Of a stretch of DNA of 64,000 nucleotides, positions 35,126 through 43,605 are shown piece by piece (the stretch's first letter is position 1; the number at the start of each line of letters is the position of its first letter). This stretch comes from Caldicellulosiruptor obsidiansis OB47. Lineage in GTDB: Bacteria; Bacillota; Thermoanaerobacteria; Caldicellulosiruptorales; Caldicellulosiruptoraceae. A program made the position numbers and the translations under genes. Where the stretch lies: positions 861,501 through 925,500 of the forward strand of contig NC_014392.1 in the NCBI RefSeq assembly GCF_000145215.1, given 5' to 3'. The notes beneath the pieces were generated by a model that had not been told where the DNA came from, searched no databases, and worked only from the letters and a program-made list of their open reading frames with translations.

Positions 35126-35705
35126 GGGAAAAGCAAAGGAAATGAAGCAGCTCATTGGAAGTTATTTTGACGACGTGGTTACACTCAACGATTTTGACGG
35201 TAGTGTAAACATAATAGAAGATGGCAGAACATTTGAAGAGAATGCTTTGAAAAAGGCAAGGGTGATATATACCCTTTATAGGCAGCCGACACTTGCTGAT
35301 GATTCTGGTCTTGAGGTAGATGCTTTAGATGGAAAACCGGGTGTGATGTCTGCAAGATATGCAGGCGAAAATGCTACAGACGAAGATAGGATAAAAAAAC
35401 TTTTGGATGAACTAAAAGATGTGCCAGATGACAAAAGAGGTGCCCAGTTTGTATGTGTTCTTGTGTTTATTGATAAGCAGGGTAGAATATATCAGACAAA
35501 AGGGATTTGTCGGGGCAAGATTGCCTTTGAGCCAAGAGGTGAAAATGGTTTTGGTTATGACCCTGTGTTTGTACCTGATGGATTTGACAGGACATTTGCA
35601 GAGCTGGATAGCCAAATCAAGAACCAAATATCTCACAGAGCAAAGGCTTTTGAAAACCTAAAAAAGATTCTGGGTGAGATTTACAATGAAGATACTTGTG
35701 ATTAG
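35094..35705 (+). CDS. rdgB: XTP/dITP diphosphatase (RdgB/HAM1)
   Basis: A 203-aa enzyme that removes non-canonical purine nucleotides from the pool. The motifs are [50 protein letters not shown] and [16 protein letters not shown] choose the ATG at 35094, which gives [13 protein letters not shown] as the family N-terminus. It overlaps rph by 32 nt and the phosphodiesterase gene by 20 nt, so all three are translationally linked. Confidence 0.96.
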   Translation: MRKLLIATKNEGKAKEMKQLIGSYFDDVVTLNDFDGSVNIIEDGRTFEENALKKARVIYTLYRQPTLADDSGLEVDALDGKPGVMSARYAGENATDEDRIKKLLDELKDVPDDKRGAQFVCVLVFIDKQGRIYQTKGICRGKIAFEPRGENGFGYDPVFVPDGFDRTFAELDSQIKNQISHRAKAFENLKKILGEIYNEDTCD

Positions 35706-36162
35706 TGATACACATGGAATTATATATGATGCACAGAATATCATAAAAAAATACGAAAAGAACGTAGAGATGTGCATTCACCTTGGAGATTTAGTAAAAG
35801 ATGCCATTTATCTTCAAAGTAGGTTTCCCAATCTCAAGTTTGAAATTGTAAGGGGGAACAATGACTTTACAAAGGATTTTCCGCCTGAGAAGATAATTGA
35901 GTTAGGTGGCAAAAAGATTCTAATTACCCATGGTCATATGTACTCAGTAAAGTCTACATATGACCTTATTGTAAATCATGCAAAAGCGTTTAGAGTGGAT
36001 GCCTGTTTTTTTGGTCATACTCATCAGCAGGAAGAGTTTTATTCAGATGGTATCCTTTTTTTGAATCCTGGAAGTTTAGCTTTTTCAAGGGACGGTTCAA
36101 GGTCGTTTGCAATAGCAGAAGTTACTCCTTACGGGGTTGTAGCATATTTGGAAAAGGTGTGA
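35686..36162 (+). CDS. YfcE/MJ0936-family metallophosphodiesterase
   Basis: A 158-aa calcineurin-like phosphoesterase. The metal-site motifs appear in order: SDTHG (about residues 7-11), HLGDLVKD, GNND, THGH and FFGHTHQ. Members hydrolyse phosphodiester bonds in vitro; the natural substrate is unclear. ATG 35686 with GGGTGAG lies inside rdgB. Confidence 0.92.
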   Translation: MKILVISDTHGIIYDAQNIIKKYEKNVEMCIHLGDLVKDAIYLQSRFPNLKFEIVRGNNDFTKDFPPEKIIELGGKKILITHGHMYSVKSTYDLIVNHAKAFRVDACFFGHTHQQEEFYSDGILFLNPGSLAFSRDGSRSFAIAEVTPYGVVAYLEKV

Positions 36163-36168
36163 AGGAAA

Positions 36169-36720
36169 TTGATAATAGCCCAAGGTGAACTTGTGAATAT
36201 CAGAGAGGTTAGATGGGGAGACTTAAAATATCTTCAAAAATGGGCAAATGACCCAGAAGTTGCATACTGGGCAAGGGCAGAGACAAATATTTCAAGTATT
36301 ACAATAGGAGAGTTTAGAAGATGGTATTACAGGCGCTCCTCCTCTTCTGTTAAAAGATTTATCATAGAAACAAAGGAATCAAAAAAGCCGATTGGTTCTA
36401 TTTCCTATAGAGATTATGATTCTATCAACAAAGTGGTAGTTCTTGGCATACATATTGGAGAAAAAAACTACTGGGGAAAAGGATTTGGCACCGATGCAAT
36501 TAAAGCGTTTGTGAAATACCTTTTTGATACACTTGATATCAATAGGATAGAACTTGATACTTTCGATGAGAATGTAAGGGCAATTAAAGCATATCAAAAG
36601 TGCGGTTTTAAGATTGAGGGTGTTTTAAGAGAAGCAAGGCTTATTGAAGGAAAATTTCATGATGTAATTATTATGGGAATGACAAGAAAAGATTATTTAA
36701 AAATAGCAAACAAAACTTAA
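36169..36720 (+). CDS. RimJ/RimL-type GNAT acetyltransferase
   Basis: A 183-aa GNAT protein of the RimJ/RimL type, which acetylate ribosomal protein N-termini or small amines. Motifs are LVNIREVRWGDLKYLQKWANDPEV, then IGEKNYWGKGFGTDAIKAFVKYLFDTLDINRIELDTF and NVRAIKAYQKCGFKIEGVLREA. The TTG start at 36169 lies 6 nt after the previous stop with GAAGGAA upstream. Confidence 0.92.
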   Translation: MIIAQGELVNIREVRWGDLKYLQKWANDPEVAYWARAETNISSITIGEFRRWYYRRSSSSVKRFIIETKESKKPIGSISYRDYDSINKVVVLGIHIGEKNYWGKGFGTDAIKAFVKYLFDTLDINRIELDTFDENVRAIKAYQKCGFKIEGVLREARLIEGKFHDVIIMGMTRKDYLKIANKT

Positions 36721-36723
36721 ATG

Positions 36724-36732
36724 TGATATAAT
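36724..36732 (+). promoter_or_regulatory. Extended -10 promoter of the rhaB-deoR unit
   Basis: TG-A-TATAAT (36724-36732) is an extended -10 about 45 nt before the rhaB start codon. The matching -35 position reads TAGCAA, a weak match. AAGGAGGAC forms the rhaB ribosome site. Confidence 0.65.
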
Positions 36733-36776
36733 AAAAACAAACACAAAATAACCAAAACAAAATAAGGAGGACAAAA

Positions 36777-38198
36777 ATGAAAAGTATAAATTGCATCGGT
36801 GCTGATTTTGGTGCGTCAAACGGAAGGATTTTTGTTGGCAGGTTTGACGGAACTGTTTTGGAGCTTTGTGAGGTTCACAGGTTCGAAAACAATCCTGTGC
36901 GGCTTGGTAAAAGTCTTTATTGGGATTTTCTTTACCTTTTTAACAATCTTAAGATTGGAATCTACAAAGCTAAAAAACAGTTTGGAACAATAGATAGCAT
37001 AGGAGTTGACACATGGGGTGTTGACTATGGGTTGGTGGACAAGTATGGAAATCTTATTTCAAATCCCTATCATTATCGTGACCTGAGAACAAAATCGGCC
37101 ATAGAAGAAGTAGGAAACATTATACCACTCAATCAGCTGTATAACACCACTGGTATTCAATTTATGAATTTCAACACCATTTTCCAGCTGTACATAGACT
37201 ACAAGACAAGACCTGAGATAATGAAAAATGCTTCTTCGCTTTTGTTCATCCCAGATCTTTTTGCTTATTTTTTAACAGGAGAAAAGGTAAACGAATACAC
37301 TATTGCTTCAACTTCTCAGCTTTTAGATGCCCACAAGAGAACATGGAGTTTTGAGATAATTGAAAAACTTGGGTTTGAAAAAGATTTATTTAATGATATA
37401 ATTTATCCAGGAAACACTTTAGGAAAACTTTCAAAGGAGATTCAAGAAGAGCTTGAGATAGAAAACATACCTGTTATAGCAGTGGGTAGTCACGACACAG
37501 CTTCAGCTGTTGCGGCAGCGCCGTTTTCTGATGGAAAACAAACAGTTTATCTTAGCTGCGGTACATGGTCGTTGATGGGCGTTGAACTTGACAGTCCTTT
37601 AATAAACGAGAAAACATTTGAAAAAAACTTTACAAATGAAGGTGGGGTTGAGAACAAAATAAGGTTTTTGAAAAACATCACTGGGCTTTGGATTATTCAA
37701 CAACTAAAAAGCGCGTGGAGCAAAAAGTTCGAAGAGGTAAGTTATAATCTCATAAGTGAACTTGCACAAAAATCTGACGTTGATTACGCAATCGATCCTG
37801 ATAGTCAAGAGTTTTTAGCACCTGTGGATATCATTTCGGAGATAAAGAACTTCTGCAAAGCACACTTTGAAAAAGAACCACAGACACTTGGCGACATTGC
37901 AAAAGCAGCTTACAATGGAATTGTTAAGAAATACCAAAACACAGTTGAGGAGATAGAAAAGTTAACAGGGCTTAAGATTTCTGCAATAAATATGGTTGGC
38001 GGAGGCATTAGAGATAAGTATTTTTGCGAGCTTACAGCAAAGTTTACGAAAAGAGATGTTGTAGCAGGACCTGTTGAGGCAACAGTGCTTGGTAATATTC
38101 TCATGCAGCTCATAGCCTTAGGTGAGATTAAGAATTTGCAGGAAGGAAGAGAGCTTCTCAAAAAAAGTGTACAATTTGAATACTACAAAGGGAGGTAA
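36777..38198 (+). CDS. rhaB: Rhamnulokinase (FGGY family)
   Basis: A 473-aa sugar kinase that phosphorylates L-rhamnulose. The rhamnulokinase pattern is seen as GADFGASNGRIFVGRFDG, GVDTWGVDYGLVDKYGNL, PYHYRDLRT, the ATP-site HDTASAVAAAPF and YLSCGTWSLMGVEL, and INMVGGGIRDKYFCELTA. No rhamnose isomerase or aldolase is near, so this may serve together with genes elsewhere. A DeoR regulator follows after 8 nt. Confidence 0.92.
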   Translation: MKSINCIGADFGASNGRIFVGRFDGTVLELCEVHRFENNPVRLGKSLYWDFLYLFNNLKIGIYKAKKQFGTIDSIGVDTWGVDYGLVDKYGNLISNPYHYRDLRTKSAIEEVGNIIPLNQLYNTTGIQFMNFNTIFQLYIDYKTRPEIMKNASSLLFIPDLFAYFLTGEKVNEYTIASTSQLLDAHKRTWSFEIIEKLGFEKDLFNDIIYPGNTLGKLSKEIQEELEIENIPVIAVGSHDTASAVAAAPFSDGKQTVYLSCGTWSLMGVELDSPLINEKTFEKNFTNEGGVENKIRFLKNITGLWIIQQLKSAWSKKFEEVSYNLISELAQKSDVDYAIDPDSQEFLAPVDIISEIKNFCKAHFEKEPQTLGDIAKAAYNGIVKKYQNTVEEIEKLTGLKISAINMVGGGIRDKYFCELTAKFTKRDVVAGPVEATVLGNILMQLIALGEIKNLQEGRELLKKSVQFEYYKGR

Positions 38199-38206
38199 GA
38201 AGAAAG

Positions 38207-38971
38207 GTGCTTGCGATTGAACGAAGACAAAAGATTATGGCAATGTTGAACGAAAACAAGAGTGTGCTTGTTCCGGAGCTTGCAAAACTTTTCAATGTTA
38301 CAGAAGAGACAATAAGGCGTGACCTTGAAAAGCTTGAAAAAGAAGGCCTTTTGAAAAGGACATATGGCGGGGCAGTATTGGTTGAGAACTACAATGTTGA
38401 TATTCCTTTTGAGTTTAGAAATGTCACAAATATTGAGGGTAAAAAGCAGATAGCACTGAGTTTGATAAAGTACATTGAAGATGGCGATACTCTTGTGATG
38501 GACTCGAGCACATCTGCGCTTCAGGTTGCAAAGCTTTTAAAAACAAAAAAGAAAATAACTGTCATTACAAACTCAGAGCAGATAATCAATGAGCTGAAAG
38601 TTTTTGAAGACACAATAAAGGTTATTTCAACTGGTGGAACGCTTAGAAACAAGTCTTTGTCACTTGTTGGACCAATAGCTGAGCAGACTTTGCGGTCTTT
38701 AAATGCAAACAAAGCAATAATATCATGTAAAGGTTTTGATATTGAAAAAGGATTTACAGAGTCAAACGAGCTTGAAGCTCAGGTCAAAAAGCTCATGATT
38801 GAAATAGCAGACAAGGTTTACATGATAGCTGACCACACAAAGATGAACAAGACAGCCTTGGTGAACATTGCAACACTTGACGATGTTGATTTTATCTTCA
38901 CAGACAAGATCCTTCCGCCAAGTCAAGAAAATGCAATAAAGGAGAAAAATGTAGAGATTGTATATTGTTAA
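38207..38971 (+). CDS. DeoR-family transcriptional regulator
   Basis: A 254-aa repressor-type protein. The N-terminal helix-turn-helix reads RRQKIMAMLNENKSVLVPELAKLFNVTEETIRRDLEKLEKEGLL. The C-terminal effector domain (DeoRC, ISOCOT-like) has DGDTLVMDSSTSALQVAKLL and ISTGGTLRNKSLSLVGP. The GTG start at 38207 follows GGGAGG. Coupling to rhaB suggests it controls rhamnose or related sugar use in response to a sugar phosphate. Confidence 0.93.
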   Translation: MLAIERRQKIMAMLNENKSVLVPELAKLFNVTEETIRRDLEKLEKEGLLKRTYGGAVLVENYNVDIPFEFRNVTNIEGKKQIALSLIKYIEDGDTLVMDSSTSALQVAKLLKTKKKITVITNSEQIINELKVFEDTIKVISTGGTLRNKSLSLVGPIAEQTLRSLNANKAIISCKGFDIEKGFTESNELEAQVKKLMIEIADKVYMIADHTKMNKTALVNIATLDDVDFIFTDKILPPSQENAIKEKNVEIVYC

Positions 38972-38997
38972 AAAAGGGGCCAACAGCCCCTTTTTTA
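38971..38997. terminator. Bidirectional terminator between deoR and aroA
   Basis: AAAAAGGGGC and GCCCCTTTTTT form a GC-rich stem with the loop CAACA and runs of A and T on both sides. It can terminate both convergent units; the aroA stop lies within it. Confidence 0.92.
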
Positions 38998-40296
38998 TAT
39001 CTTTTTTGTTGACGAAAAAAGAATGTCGTAAAAGTTCGGGAAAGAGATTGATGCACAGTCTGCATCCAAAATGGTACTCTCGCCCTCGACTGCACACGCC
39101 ATGATAGATGCAGCCATTGCTATTCTGTGGTCTTTATATGAATTTACAATTGCACTTTTAAGTTTTTCCTTTGAGCCTATTATCTCAAGTCCGTTTTCAA
39201 GTTCATGGCACTCAGCACCAAAACTTCTAAGCATCTGAGCTGTTGTTTTTATTCTATCGCTCTCTTTTACCCTTAGCTCTGAAGCATTATCGATTGTAGT
39301 TTTACCTTCGGCAAATGCTGCTGCAACTGCCAAAATAGGTATTTCGTCTATGATGCGGGGAATATCGTTTTTGTCAACTTTTACACCTTTTAAGTTGCTG
39401 CTTTTTGCGACTATTTTTCCCACAAACTCTCCATTTCTATTTTCTACATTTTCAATTCTAATCTCAGCACCCATCTGTTTTAGAACATCAATTATACCTG
39501 TTCTTGTTGGGTTTAAAATGCAGTTTTCAATTACCACAGAGCTATTATCACATATTAGTGCAAGAACAATAAAAAATGCTGCAGATGATATGTCAGAAGG
39601 AATTTTTATCTTTATGCTGGAAAGCTGACTTGGGAGTATCTCCACTATATATATCCCATTTTCTTCCCAGCTTTTTATATTTGCTCCTGCATGCTTTAAC
39701 ATCAGTTCTGTGTGGTCTCTTGATTTAGGACTTTCTTTTATGACGCTTTTGCCTTCTGCTTTTAAAGACGCAAAAATCAATGCAGATTTTACCTGGGCAC
39801 TTGAAATGGGTAAGGTATATTCAATCGGTTTTAATTTTTTACTGCCTTTTACCTTAATAGGCAGGAAATCTTCTTTTTCTAAAAACTCAAACTTAGCCCC
39901 CATCTGAGAAAGAGGTACTGTGACTCTTTTCATTGGTCTTTTTTTAAGGGAGCTGTCACCTGTTAAAATAGATTCAAATTCCTGGGTGGACAAAATCCCA
40001 AGAAGAAGTCTTGTGGTTGTTCCTGAATTTTGACAGTCCAGTATCTGTTTTGGAGCAGAGAGATTAAAGTCATTTCCTTTGACAATTATTTTGTCATTTC
40101 GAATTTCTATGTCAGCGCCAAGATTTTTAAGACAGTTTATAGTTGCTAAACAATCATCAGAAAAGAGAAAATTTTCTATTTCTGTTACACCTTTTGCCAG
40201 ACTTCCAATCATGATACTTCTATGTGATATTGACTTATCAGGAGGGACAATTACATTTGAGTTTATTTTTCTTCTTCCATCTATTTTAACATTCAT
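38995..40296 (-). CDS. aroA: 5-enolpyruvylshikimate-3-phosphate synthase
   Basis: A 433-aa EPSP synthase of the shikimate pathway. Motifs read PPDKSISHRSIMIGSLA, NSGTTTRLLLGIL (where others have GNAGTAMR), RPMKRVTVPL, ISSAQVKSALIFA and LRVKESDRI, and DHRIAMA near the end. The NSGTT form at the PEP-site loop is the type-II style pattern. It overlaps tyrA by 4 nt and is the last gene of the minus-strand aromatic operon. Confidence 0.96.
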   Translation of the reverse strand: MNVKIDGRRKINSNVIVPPDKSISHRSIMIGSLAKGVTEIENFLFSDDCLATINCLKNLGADIEIRNDKIIVKGNDFNLSAPKQILDCQNSGTTTRLLLGILSTQEFESILTGDSSLKKRPMKRVTVPLSQMGAKFEFLEKEDFLPIKVKGSKKLKPIEYTLPISSAQVKSALIFASLKAEGKSVIKESPKSRDHTELMLKHAGANIKSWEENGIYIVEILPSQLSSIKIKIPSDISSAAFFIVLALICDNSSVVIENCILNPTRTGIIDVLKQMGAEIRIENVENRNGEFVGKIVAKSSNLKGVKVDKNDIPRIIDEIPILAVAAAFAEGKTTIDNASELRVKESDRIKTTAQMLRSFGAECHELENGLEIIGSKEKLKSAIVNSYKDHRIAMAASIMACAVEGESTILDADCASISFPNFYDILFSSTKKI

Positions 40297-41135
40297 TTTC
40301 CATCACTCACAATCTTATCCCTAATTAATTTTGCTTTTTCAAAATAGGAGTAAATTTCATTATAGTTTTGGTTTTGCAAACTTAGTTTGAAATTTTTCAG
40401 AAGTTCAATGTAAGCCTCAATAAGTTCAAGCAATGTGTTCTTGTTGGAGATTGATATATCTGCCCACATTTTTGGACTGGAGGAGGAGATACGGGTTATA
40501 TCTTTAAACCCTCCTCCAGCAAATTTGCAATATATCTCACTGCTATTTAACATATTCACAAGTCCTGCAGACACAACATGAGGAAGGTGTGAAATAACAC
40601 CTGTTATTTTGTCATGAAGTTCAAAGTCAATCTCCTCGACCTTGCATCCAATTGATTGTAATAGATTCTTAAGCTTTTCAATATCCTCTTTTCTATTGAT
40701 CCCAGTTGGGGTTATGAAGTAGTATGCACCATTAAAGAGTGTATCAAATGAATATTCATAGCCTATCTTTTCAGTGCCTGCCATGGGATGTCCACCGATG
40801 AAATTGGTAATTTTATGTTCGATGGAATACTTGCAAATCTGAGTTTTTGTACTTCCAACATCTGTTATAATTCCATTTTTAATTTTTGATGATAATTTGC
40901 TAAGAATAGGTATGCTTTCTAATACAGGGACACATATAAAAGTAAAGGCATACTCATCTTCTGTTTCATCTAAATTTTCAATATTCTCTTTTACAATGCC
41001 TTCACAAATAGCCTTTTCAACTGCGCTTTTGTTTATATCATAAGCATGGATTTCATACCCGCATTTATTAAACGCTTTTGCGAGTGAACCACCAATAAGA
41101 CCAAGGCCTGCTATGAGTATCCTTTCTCTCACCAT
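40293..41135 (-). CDS. tyrA: Prephenate dehydrogenase
   Basis: A 280-aa NAD(P)-dependent dehydrogenase for tyrosine synthesis. The N-terminal GLGLIGGSLAKAFNKCG is the dinucleotide site; GIITDVGSTKTQI, FIGGHPMAGTEKIGYE and GVISHLPHVVSAGLVN are TyrA signatures. It lies 5 nt after aroF and overlaps aroA. No ACT domain is present at the C-terminus, so tyrosine feedback is not obvious. Confidence 0.95.
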   Translation of the reverse strand: MVRERILIAGLGLIGGSLAKAFNKCGYEIHAYDINKSAVEKAICEGIVKENIENLDETEDEYAFTFICVPVLESIPILSKLSSKIKNGIITDVGSTKTQICKYSIEHKITNFIGGHPMAGTEKIGYEYSFDTLFNGAYYFITPTGINRKEDIEKLKNLLQSIGCKVEEIDFELHDKITGVISHLPHVVSAGLVNMLNSSEIYCKFAGGGFKDITRISSSSPKMWADISISNKNTLLELIEAYIELLKNFKLSLQNQNYNEIYSYFEKAKLIRDKIVSDGK

Positions 41136-41140
41136 TTCCT

Positions 41141-42154
41141 CTATACACTCTTTCCAATTGATTTTGCTATTAAAGATATATCTTTTACAAGTTTATCAAA
41201 TTCCTCTGGTGTGATTGACTGAGGTCCATCAGATAGAGCTTTTTGCGGGTTTGGATGAACCTCAATCATAAGCCCATCAGCTCCAGCTGCAATTGCCGCT
41301 TTTGAAAGTGCTGGAACATACTTTGCTTTCCCTGCTGCATGGCTCGGGTCAACTATTATTGGAAGATGGCTTTTTTCTTTTACAACAGGGATTGCTGAAA
41401 TGTCTAAAGTATTTCTTGTTGCTGTCTCAAATGTCCTTATTCCTCTTTCACACAAAATAACATTTGGATTTCCTTCGCTCAAGATGTATTCAGCAGCATT
41501 CAGCCACTCTTCAATTGTTGCTGCCAAACCTCTTTTGAGAAGAACTGGTTTGTCTTGTCTTCCTACATACTTTAACAAATTAAAATTTTGCATATTTCTT
41601 GCACCAATTTGGAAAATATCTACATAGTCATACGCTCTGTCAACAGCACTTTCGCTTATTACCTCTGTTATAACTAAAAGGTCGTACTTTTGTGCAGCTT
41701 CTTTTAAGATTTTCAATCCTTCTTCTTCAAGACCCTGGAAAGAATATGGAGATGTTCTTGGCTTATAAGCTCCGCCACGCAGGATTTTAGCACCACTTCT
41801 TTTAATCTTTTCTGCAACTTCAAACATCTGCTCATAACTTTCAATTGCACAAGGACCACCAATGAGCGTCAGTGAATCTCCGCCAATTTCTACATCTTTG
41901 ATTTTTATAACTGTAGGTTCGGGTTTGAAGGTTCTGCTTGCGAGTTTGTAGCTCTCAAGGATTGGTATTATTCTGTCAACACCTGGTAAAAGCTCAACAG
42001 GGACATCAGATAGAATTCTCTCATCGCCAATAACACCAATCACAGTTCTTTCAACGCCCTGTGAAATGTGGGGTCTAAGACCCAGTGATGTGATGAGCTT
42101 TACAACCTCTTCAATATCTGACTCTTTACAGTCCTTTTTCATTACAATAATCAT
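41141..42154 (-). CDS. aroF: DAHP synthase, type I-beta with N-terminal ferredoxin-like domain
   Basis: A 337-aa 3-deoxy-7-phosphoheptulonate synthase, the first step of aromatic synthesis. Residues 1-65 form the ferredoxin-like regulatory domain seen in the Thermotoga enzyme (MIIVMKK...GLRPHISQGVERTVIGVIGD). The catalytic barrel carries GPCAIES, LRGGAYKPRTSPYSFQG, IGARNMQNF, LKRGLAATIEEW and VDPSHAAGK. I choose the ATG at 42154, since GGAGGCG gives it an 8-nt spacer; upstream in-frame ATGs are too close or unsupported. Confidence 0.95.
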   Translation of the reverse strand: MIIVMKKDCKESDIEEVVKLITSLGLRPHISQGVERTVIGVIGDERILSDVPVELLPGVDRIIPILESYKLASRTFKPEPTVIKIKDVEIGGDSLTLIGGPCAIESYEQMFEVAEKIKRSGAKILRGGAYKPRTSPYSFQGLEEEGLKILKEAAQKYDLLVITEVISESAVDRAYDYVDIFQIGARNMQNFNLLKYVGRQDKPVLLKRGLAATIEEWLNAAEYILSEGNPNVILCERGIRTFETATRNTLDISAIPVVKEKSHLPIIVDPSHAAGKAKYVPALSKAAIAAGADGLMIEVHPNPQKALSDGPQSITPEEFDKLVKDISLIAKSIGKSV

Positions 42155-42231
42155 ATTCATCGCCTCCATACTACCATTTTTTATTTTTCCACAGGTTTCA
42201 TCCGTTCTACCGTTCTTCAAAGCGTTTTTGT

Positions 42232-43308
42232 TTATAGGACTTCTTTTAAGGCCATTATGAATCCCATATTATCACTCTCCAGTCCTGTTGTAACTCTTAG
42301 GTATGTTGGCATTCCAAATATATCGCCTGGTCTTACAATTATACCTTTTAAAAGAAGCTTTTTGAACACCTCAACAGCATCCTTCTTTACATCTACCATC
42401 ACAAAATTTCCATATGATTTTATATAAGGAAGACCCATCTCTTCAAAGCTTTTATAAAAAAATTCGAGAGACTTTTTGTTTAGTTCTTTTGCCTTCTTCA
42501 CATGCTCTTCATCCTCAAGAGCGAAAATAGCTGCAATCTGTGCCAAGTGATTTACATTAAAAGGTGGTCTTACTCTGTTTAATTTTTCAATTATATCCTC
42601 TGATGCTATCGCATACCCAACTCTTAAAGCAGCAAGACCATAGATCTTTGAAAATGTCTGAAGAACAATGAGGTTTTCAAATTCATTGAGCCACTCTAAA
42701 GCGTCTGGATATTCTGGGTCATCAATGTATTCTTTATAAGCCTGGTCAACAACAACTGCAATGTGTGAAGGTACTGACTTTATAAAGTCATATAACTCCT
42801 TTCTTTTAACAATTGTACCGGTTGGATTGTTTGGATTGCAAATCCATATTACCTTTGTTCTTTCATTTATATTGTTGTAGAAAGCTTGCAAATCATGGGT
42901 AAAATCTTTTAATGGAAGTTCAATTGGTACGCCGCCCATCACTTTTGTGACAGTTTCATATCGAGGAAAAGAAGGTTTTGCCATTATTGCATTGTCACCT
43001 GGATTTATGAATACAGCAGCAATGAATTGTGTGATTTCGTCAGAACCTGCTCCCAGAAGTATCTGCGATGATTTTACACCCAGTTTTTTTGAAAGCTTGA
43101 GTTTTAATTCTGTGCAATTTCCATCCGGGTAAATAGCAAGCTCATCTAAGTTTTGCATCAAAGCTTTTTTCACATTTTCTGATGGTCCCAAAGGATTTTC
43201 ATTTGAAGCAAGTTTTATTACCTTTTCAAGGCCAAGTTCTCTTTTTACCTCTGAAATAGGTTTGCCAGGGATATAGGGAGAAATTGTATTAATTACTTCT
43301 CTGAACAA
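42232..43308 (-). CDS. hisC: Histidinol-phosphate/aromatic aminotransferase
   Basis: A 358-aa PLP aminotransferase of the HisC type. Visible are IKLASNENPLGPSE, GAGSDEITQFIAAVF, WICNPNNPTGTIV, VVDQAYKEYID and the PLP lysine in LQTFSKIYGLAALRVGYA. As first gene of an aromatic operon it probably transaminates phenylpyruvate/hydroxyphenylpyruvate, possibly serving histidine synthesis too. The start lies behind a good minus-strand promoter. Confidence 0.9.
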   Translation of the reverse strand: MFREVINTISPYIPGKPISEVKRELGLEKVIKLASNENPLGPSENVKKALMQNLDELAIYPDGNCTELKLKLSKKLGVKSSQILLGAGSDEITQFIAAVFINPGDNAIMAKPSFPRYETVTKVMGGVPIELPLKDFTHDLQAFYNNINERTKVIWICNPNNPTGTIVKRKELYDFIKSVPSHIAVVVDQAYKEYIDDPEYPDALEWLNEFENLIVLQTFSKIYGLAALRVGYAIASEDIIEKLNRVRPPFNVNHLAQIAAIFALEDEEHVKKAKELNKKSLEFFYKSFEEMGLPYIKSYGNFVMVDVKKDAVEVFKKLLLKGIIVRPGDIFGMPTYLRVTTGLESDNMGFIMALKEVL

Positions 43309-43340
43309 ATTAGCACACCCCTAATTTACGATTTTCAATA

Positions 43341-43370
43341 ATTTTATTATCAACTCTTAGGACTTGTCAA
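43341..43370 (-). promoter_or_regulatory. Promoter of the aromatic operon
   Basis: On the minus strand TTGACA (43370-43365) and TAAAAT (43346-43341) are separated by 18 nt, 33 nt before the hisC-type gene. It is the only promoter seen for the four-gene operon. Confidence 0.72.
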
Positions 43371-43466
43371 GAAAAAAGTAATGAGCAAAAAATAGAGTGG
43401 ATTTAGTTTAGCAGAAATGTTTGTGAATTAATTATAAACTTTTAGATTTATCAGGATTAAAAAAAG

Positions 43467-43509
43467 TCAATTTTGTGGGGGAAAAATATAAAATTTTTCA
43501 GGGTTACAC
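43467..43509 (+). promoter_or_regulatory. Shared upstream element before solute-binding gene 1
   Basis: TCAATTTTGTGGGGGAAA is followed 18 nt after the G run by AGGGTT. Almost the same sequence occurs before the second solute-binding gene (46482-46520). It lies about 100 nt upstream of the start codon and just before TATAAT-like hexamers (43513-43531). It is a candidate activator site, for instance for the YesN-type regulator at 52283. The rest of the 297-nt gap contains the divergent aromatic-operon promoter. Confidence 0.65.
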
Positions 43510-43605
43510 TTTTATAATTTATAGCTATAATTTATTTCAGATTCACAATTTTTATAGTCTTTTTGCTCGTGAAAATGTCAAAATATACAGTGAGGAGGGT
43601 TTGGT